From positions 1 through 9,604 of the forward strand of contig CAMBXJ010000132.1 in NCBI GenBank assembly GCA_945871455.1: 9,604 bases of DNA, in the 5' to 3' direction. Each line of letters begins with the position of its first letter. The stretch's first letter is position 1. Below, piece after piece: positions 6,723 through 9,604 of this stretch. This DNA comes from Asaia bogorensis (GTDB lineage Bacteria > Pseudomonadota > Alphaproteobacteria > Acetobacterales > Acetobacteraceae). The position numbers were made by a program, and so were the translations under genes. A model generated the notes under the pieces. The model made no database searches. It had not been told where the DNA came from and was given only the letters and a program-made list of their open reading frames with translations.

Positions 6723-7676
6723 TCAGGGCTTGACGAATTTCAGCACGAACTGGTCCTTCGGCTGCGGCGGGTCGGGCGTATTCTTGTCCCGAGGGTCATT
6801 GGGATTGCGCAGAAAACCTCCCTCCGCCAGAAGTTTGAACCCCGCGGCTTCAACCTCCTGCCGCAGGAAGGCTTCGTCGATCCGGTGCAAGGTGCCGGAT
6901 TCCGAGATGCCGGTGCCCGGTCGACCGGCGTGATCGGCAATGACGTAGATCCCGCCCGATTTGACGACACCGAACACGGCTCGGTTCATCGCGGCGCGAT
7001 CCACGCCCATGTGTCCCAGGTCGTGGTAGTTGAACATCAAAGTCACGATATCGACGCTCCCGGCCGCCAGCTCCGGCGGTATCGGGTCTTCGAACGGCCG
7101 CGACACCGCGACGATCGGTGCGGCCGGAATACCGGCGGCGCGCAGTTTGGCATCCCGGTCGGCCAGTGCCACCGGTGACGTTCGCCGTGGGGCAGCCGGG
7201 GGGACGGGCGCCCCAGTTGGTGCTGCGACGGGGGCCCCACTGGGTGCTGGGATGGGTGCTGGGATGGGCGCTGCGACGGGCGCCGCTTGCGTTGCGGTCG
7301 GATGGCTGTTGCCCTCCGGCGCGGCCGGCGGCCTGGACGGCGGACTGCCAGGATCGCTCGGAGGTCGGCTCTGACCATACACCTTCCCAGTGGGGCCGCT
7401 CGCCCGGGCAAGCAGCTCTGTCGTGTAGCCGCCGGCGGCACTGAGATCGAGTGCGACCATTCCCGGACGAATGCCGAAAAAGGCGAGCAGATGTTCCGGT
7501 TTGCGGCGCAGGTCGTTGGTGCGATCCGCCGAGCTACGGTCCGGGCTGGCAAGGATCCGCGCGATCTGCTCGGACGAAACCGGTTCCGCCGCCTGCGCCC
7601 GGGCCGCACCGGCGCCGCAAAGCAGGCCAGCCCCGACAGCGACCGCCGCCAGAAAGCCTGTTCGTGTCAGTATCAT
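6723..7676 (-). CDS. Exported class I SAM-dependent methyltransferase-like protein with Pro/Ala-rich insertion
   Basis: A 317-residue protein with an N-terminal signal peptide (MILTRTGFLAAVAVGAGLLC, cleavage probably after ARA or AQA near residues 27-29), so it should be periplasmic. The mature part resembles proteobacterial exported methyltransferase-domain proteins: DRTNDLRRKPEHLLAFFGI at 51-69, motif I-like ALDLSAAGGYTTELLA at 75-90, VDIVTLMFNYHDL at 208-220, IADHAGRPGTG at 246-256, TLHRIDEAF at 262-270, and a DQFVLKF ending. Motif I reads LDLSAAGG rather than LDLGxGxG, so SAM binding is not certain. SAM is not known to be abundant in the periplasm, so the function of these exported relatives is unclear. 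Residues about 102-168 are a low-complexity Pro/Ala-rich insertion. The start at 7676 is chosen because AAGAGG lies 7 nt upstream and it gives a clean signal peptide; an upstream start at 7787 would bury it. Confidence 0.78.
   Translation of the reverse strand: MILTRTGFLAAVAVGAGLLCGAGAARAQAAEPVSSEQIARILASPDRSSADRTNDLRRKPEHLLAFFGIRPGMVALDLSAAGGYTTELLARASGPTGKVYGQSRPPSDPGSPPSRPPAAPEGNSHPTATQAAPVAAPIPAPIPAPSGAPVAAPTGAPVPPAAPRRTSPVALADRDAKLRAAGIPAAPIVAVSRPFEDPIPPELAAGSVDIVTLMFNYHDLGHMGVDRAAMNRAVFGVVKSGGIYVIADHAGRPGTGISESGTLHRIDEAFLRQEVEAAGFKLLAEGGFLRNPNDPRDKNTPDPPQPKDQFVLKFVKP
7173..7373 (-). repeat. Low-complexity Pro/Ala-rich coding segment with short tandem repeats
   Basis: This segment codes for residues about 102-168 of the exported methyltransferase-like protein: blocks such as PIPAPIPAPSGAPVAAPTGAP. 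At the DNA level a 12-bp unit, TGGGTGCTGGGA on the + strand, occurs twice in tandem (7241-7252, 7253-7264) and begins a third imperfect copy. Flanking GCTGCGACGGG blocks (7222-7232, 7270-7280) also repeat. This points to expansion by slippage or unequal recombination within the gene. Confidence 0.7.
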
Positions 7677-7871
7677 GGGTGTACCTCTTGCCTGTTCAAC
7701 GCCTGTGCCCGGACCGGACCCGCCCCGATCCCTTAACAGTCTTATCGCCATCTGCTCGGCGTGCAATCGCACCCGGGCAAACGGCACCTGCCGGCAAGGC
7801 GCGACAGGCCCCTACCCTTCCGCGGTCTGCCTCCGCTATTCTCCGGGCAAATCACCCAGGAAGAACCGGTC
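7677..7871. other. Divergent intergenic region between the exported methyltransferase (-) and the TfdA-like dioxygenase (+)
   Basis: This 195-nt region must hold the 5' signals of both genes. AAGAGG on the - strand (7684-7689 as CCTCTT) is a good Shine-Dalgarno for the methyltransferase, and AGGA at 7858-7861 lies 10 nt before the dioxygenase ATG. A TTGCAC / TAAGAC pair 16 nt apart on the - strand (7739-7766) is a weak promoter candidate only. I see no clear operator palindrome. Confidence 0.45.
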
Positions 7872-8768
7872 ATGCCCCTCTCGATCCGGCAGGTCCATCC
7901 GCTGTTCGTCGGACAAGTATCCGGCGTCGATATGCGTTTCCCGCCGGACGCGGCGCTGATGCGCGCCATCGTCGAAGCCGCCGACCGCTACGCCGTGCTG
8001 ATCTTTCCCGGCCAGACCATCACGGACGAACAGCATGTCGCGTTCAGCCGCCCATTCGGTCGTTTGGAAACCACGATCAAGGCCTATCGCCCCGACTTCA
8101 AGGGACGGTTGGACCCGCATGTCGCCGACATCTCCAACCTCGATGAAAACAGCAACATCCTGTCCGCCGACGACCGCCGCCGCATGAGCAGCCTGGGAAA
8201 CCGGCAATGGCACACCGACTACACCTTCAAGGCCGCGGCGGGGATGTATTCCTTCCTGCACGCCCGAATCATTCCGTCCGAGGACGGCGAAACCAAATTC
8301 GCCGACATGCGCGCCGCCTACGACGCTCTGCCCGATCGGATGAAAAACCGGCTGGAGGGGCTGATCGCCGAACATTCGTTGCTATACTCACGCGGTCTCA
8401 TCGGCTTCACCGATTTCTCGCCCGAGGAGAAGGCTCGGCTTGGATCGGCTCCGCAACTAATCGTGCGCGTGCATCCCGGGTCCCGCCGCAAGACGCTTTA
8501 CCTGGCGGCACACGCCATGATGATCCACGGCATGGCTGTTCCGGAAGGCCGCATCCTGCTGCGGGATCTGATGGAGCACGCGACCCGGCCGGAATTCGTC
8601 TATACGCATCAATGGACGCCGGGTGACATGGTGATGTGGGACAATCGCTGCACCATGCATCGGGCCTGCGAATACGACCCGACGCAGGTGCGTGAACTGC
8701 ATCGCACAACGGTGATGGAGGACTCCTCGACCCTGGCCCAGGCGGAGTTGTCGCGGCAGGTGGCATAA
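7872..8768 (+). CDS. TauD/TfdA-family 2-oxoglutarate-dependent dioxygenase, TfdA-like
   Basis: A 298-residue Fe(II)/2-oxoglutarate dioxygenase of the TauD/TfdA family, whose members cleave taurine, 2,4-dichlorophenoxyacetate or other substrates by hydroxylating the carbon next to a heteroatom. The iron ligands are His114 and Asp116 in RQWHTDYTF and His263 in WDNRCTMHRA. Arg274, 11 residues after the distal His, is placed to bind 2-oxoglutarate. This numbering is within one residue of what is known for TfdA (His113, Asp115, His262). Other TfdA-like blocks are FADMRAAYDALP (143-154), AEHSLLYSRG (166-175) and HPGSRRKTLYLAAHA (201-215). The ATG at 7872 is chosen for AGGA 10 nt upstream and because the family begins near this IRQVHPLFVGQVSG sequence. 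Overall similarity to TfdA is striking, but the true substrate is unknown; many TfdA-like enzymes in soil bacteria act on other compounds. It is followed after 123 nt by two Lin0512 genes. Confidence 0.88.
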   Translation: MPLSIRQVHPLFVGQVSGVDMRFPPDAALMRAIVEAADRYAVLIFPGQTITDEQHVAFSRPFGRLETTIKAYRPDFKGRLDPHVADISNLDENSNILSADDRRRMSSLGNRQWHTDYTFKAAAGMYSFLHARIIPSEDGETKFADMRAAYDALPDRMKNRLEGLIAEHSLLYSRGLIGFTDFSPEEKARLGSAPQLIVRVHPGSRRKTLYLAAHAMMIHGMAVPEGRILLRDLMEHATRPEFVYTHQWTPGDMVMWDNRCTMHRACEYDPTQVRELHRTTVMEDSSTLAQAELSRQVA

Positions 8769-8891
8769 GGCTCGGCGTTCGCGTGTGTCCCTCGGTGAAC
8801 CCCTGGGATGACGGTGCCGCGCTGACGGCGTAGAGTCCCGGGAAGCCGGCCGATTGGTCCGGATGCTGGATAGCGTGGGAAGGAAGCGGGA
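8769..8891 (+). other. Intergenic region between the TfdA-like dioxygenase and the Lin0512 pair
   Basis: These 123 nt contain no gene. There is short self-complementarity (for example TCCC...GGGA around 8788-8812 and CCGG...CCGG around 8846-8863), but no T-run and no riboswitch pattern I can defend. It could hold a promoter for the Lin0512 pair. Confidence 0.35.
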
Positions 8892-9230
8892 ATGGCGTTG
8901 AAACGCATGGCGCTGGAAATCGGCATGGGCACCGATATTCGCGGCGCGGATTATACAAAGGCAGCGGTGCGCGCATTGCGCGACGCCCTGTGGCACAACT
9001 CGTTGAGCGTCGCCGCGGCGCTGGGCAAGGACGTCGATTCGATGCAGGTGGAAGTCCTGATCGGCGTACCCAAGCCGCATCTGGTGAACAAGGAAGAGGT
9101 TCTGGCGGTGCTGCCGCACGGCACCGGCACCGTCACCGTCGTGGAAGGCGGATTGGAAATCCCCAATGACGAGGGCACCAACCTGACCGTTATTGCCAGC
9201 GCCGCCGCCATCGTGCGGCTTGATATCTGA
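8892..9230 (+). CDS. Lin0512 family protein, first of a tandem pair
   Basis: A 112-residue protein of the uncharacterised Lin0512 family (TIGR02058). Family features are the MALKR start, the GADYTKAA block (residues 18-25), LPHG near residue 74, and the VIASAA block close to the C-terminus. There is no signal peptide or membrane helix, so it should be cytoplasmic. AGGAAG at 8881-8886 is a good Shine-Dalgarno for the ATG at 8892. The next gene is a paralogue starting 15 nt after this stop, so they are surely co-transcribed and may form a hetero-oligomer. I know of no assigned biochemical function for the family. Confidence 0.85.
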   Translation: MALKRMALEIGMGTDIRGADYTKAAVRALRDALWHNSLSVAAALGKDVDSMQVEVLIGVPKPHLVNKEEVLAVLPHGTGTVTVVEGGLEIPNDEGTNLTVIASAAAIVRLDI

Positions 9231-9245
9231 AGCCGGAGAAGACCC

Positions 9246-9587
9246 ATGGCATTGAAGCGTGTGATCCTGGAAATGGGCACCGGCAACGACCTGCATGGCG
9301 GCGACTACACGAAAGCCGCGATCCGCGCCGTGCAGGACGCCATCCACCATTCGTCGCTCAGCATGATCCGTTCGCTGGGCGTTGATTCGAAGACGATGAA
9401 AGTGGACGTCACGATCGGCGTTCAGCAGCCGTCGAAAGTCGATACCGACGCTGTGAAGAAGACCCTGCCGCACGGGATGGTAACGGTTCGGGCGGTGAAG
9501 GGCGGGCTCGATGTGCCGGACAGCGAGGGCCACGACATCGCGGTGATCGCCAGCGCGGCGGTGGAGGTCAGGCTGGATCTGCCCTGA
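9246..9587 (+). CDS. Lin0512 family protein, second of a tandem pair
   Basis: A 113-residue paralogue of the preceding gene. By hand alignment, without gaps, about 60 of 112 positions are identical. Shared blocks are MALKR, GxDYTKAAxRA, SLS, LPHG, GGL, and VIASAA followed by VRLD. It differs most in the segment after SLS and around LPHG, so the copies have diverged well beyond a recent duplication. GGAGA at 9235-9239 is a good Shine-Dalgarno before the ATG at 9246. The 17 nt after its stop contain nothing recognisable before the window ends. Confidence 0.85.
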   Translation: MALKRVILEMGTGNDLHGGDYTKAAIRAVQDAIHHSSLSMIRSLGVDSKTMKVDVTIGVQQPSKVDTDAVKKTLPHGMVTVRAVKGGLDVPDSEGHDIAVIASAAVEVRLDLP

Positions 9588-9604
9588 CCGCACCGGTCCT
9601 TACC

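Noticed and set aside
6620..6735. A - strand peptide frame reading QALIRECIQSAVSGNPTG and ending EFAAIVVD.
   Set aside because: It runs out of the exported methyltransferase in another frame, has no start codon with a ribosome site and matches no family I recognise; most likely a chance frame in GC-rich DNA.
7761..7871. Upstream in-frame extension of the TfdA-like gene.
   Set aside because: The added 37 residues are basic, Pro-rich and unlike the family; the ATG at 7872 has a good Shine-Dalgarno and aligns with the TfdA N-terminus.
8769..8891. Possible riboswitch-like sequence (GGCGTTCGCG ... GCTGACGGCGTAG) before the Lin0512 pair, faintly like a fluoride riboswitch.
   Set aside because: Only short fragments match and the required pseudoknot and stem pairings are not visible; an Infernal/Rfam scan would settle it.

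Overview
The window is GC-rich, with GC-dominated third codon positions and almost no TTA, CTA or TCA codons in its genes. Together with the protein families present (a TIGR04372-type glycosyltransferase, HddA, an exported SAM-methyltransferase-like protein, paired Lin0512 proteins) this suggests an alphaproteobacterium, possibly near Rhodospirillales/Acetobacterales. That placement is an inference from gene content and composition. There is no rRNA or tRNA gene, and I see no CRISPR array or insertion sequence.

Left part (1-5428, + strand): four co-oriented genes that look like a surface-glycan cassette. They are a 5'-truncated membrane O-acyltransferase carrying two copies of a cysteine-rich lectin-like domain, a PhyH-like Fe(II)/2-oxoglutarate oxygenase, a methyltransferase built like the sugar C-methyltransferases (CxxC zinc site, Rossmann core, C-terminal domain), and a TIGR04372-family putative glycosyltransferase with a TPR-like N-terminus and a TTG start. 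The last three are closely spaced (30 and 12 nt) and probably co-transcribed.

Middle (5464-7676, - strand): hddA, encoding a GHMP-type D-glycero-D-manno-heptose 7-phosphate kinase, lies tail-to-tail with the glycosyltransferase, only 35 nt away. Upstream of it on the same strand is a secreted SAM-methyltransferase-like protein with a Pro/Ala-rich stretch inside its Rossmann domain. HddA makes an activated-heptose precursor, which fits the neighbouring glycan genes.

Right part (7872-9587, + strand): a TauD/TfdA-family 2-oxoglutarate dioxygenase closely resembling TfdA, then two tandem paralogues of the uncharacterised Lin0512 family. The dioxygenase and the exported methyltransferase diverge from a 195-nt intergenic region.

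Nothing here is a clear defence or mobile system. The most unusual items are the acyltransferase with duplicated lectin-like domains in a heptose/methyl/oxygenase glycan context, the low-complexity insertion in the exported methyltransferase, and the Lin0512 gene pair.
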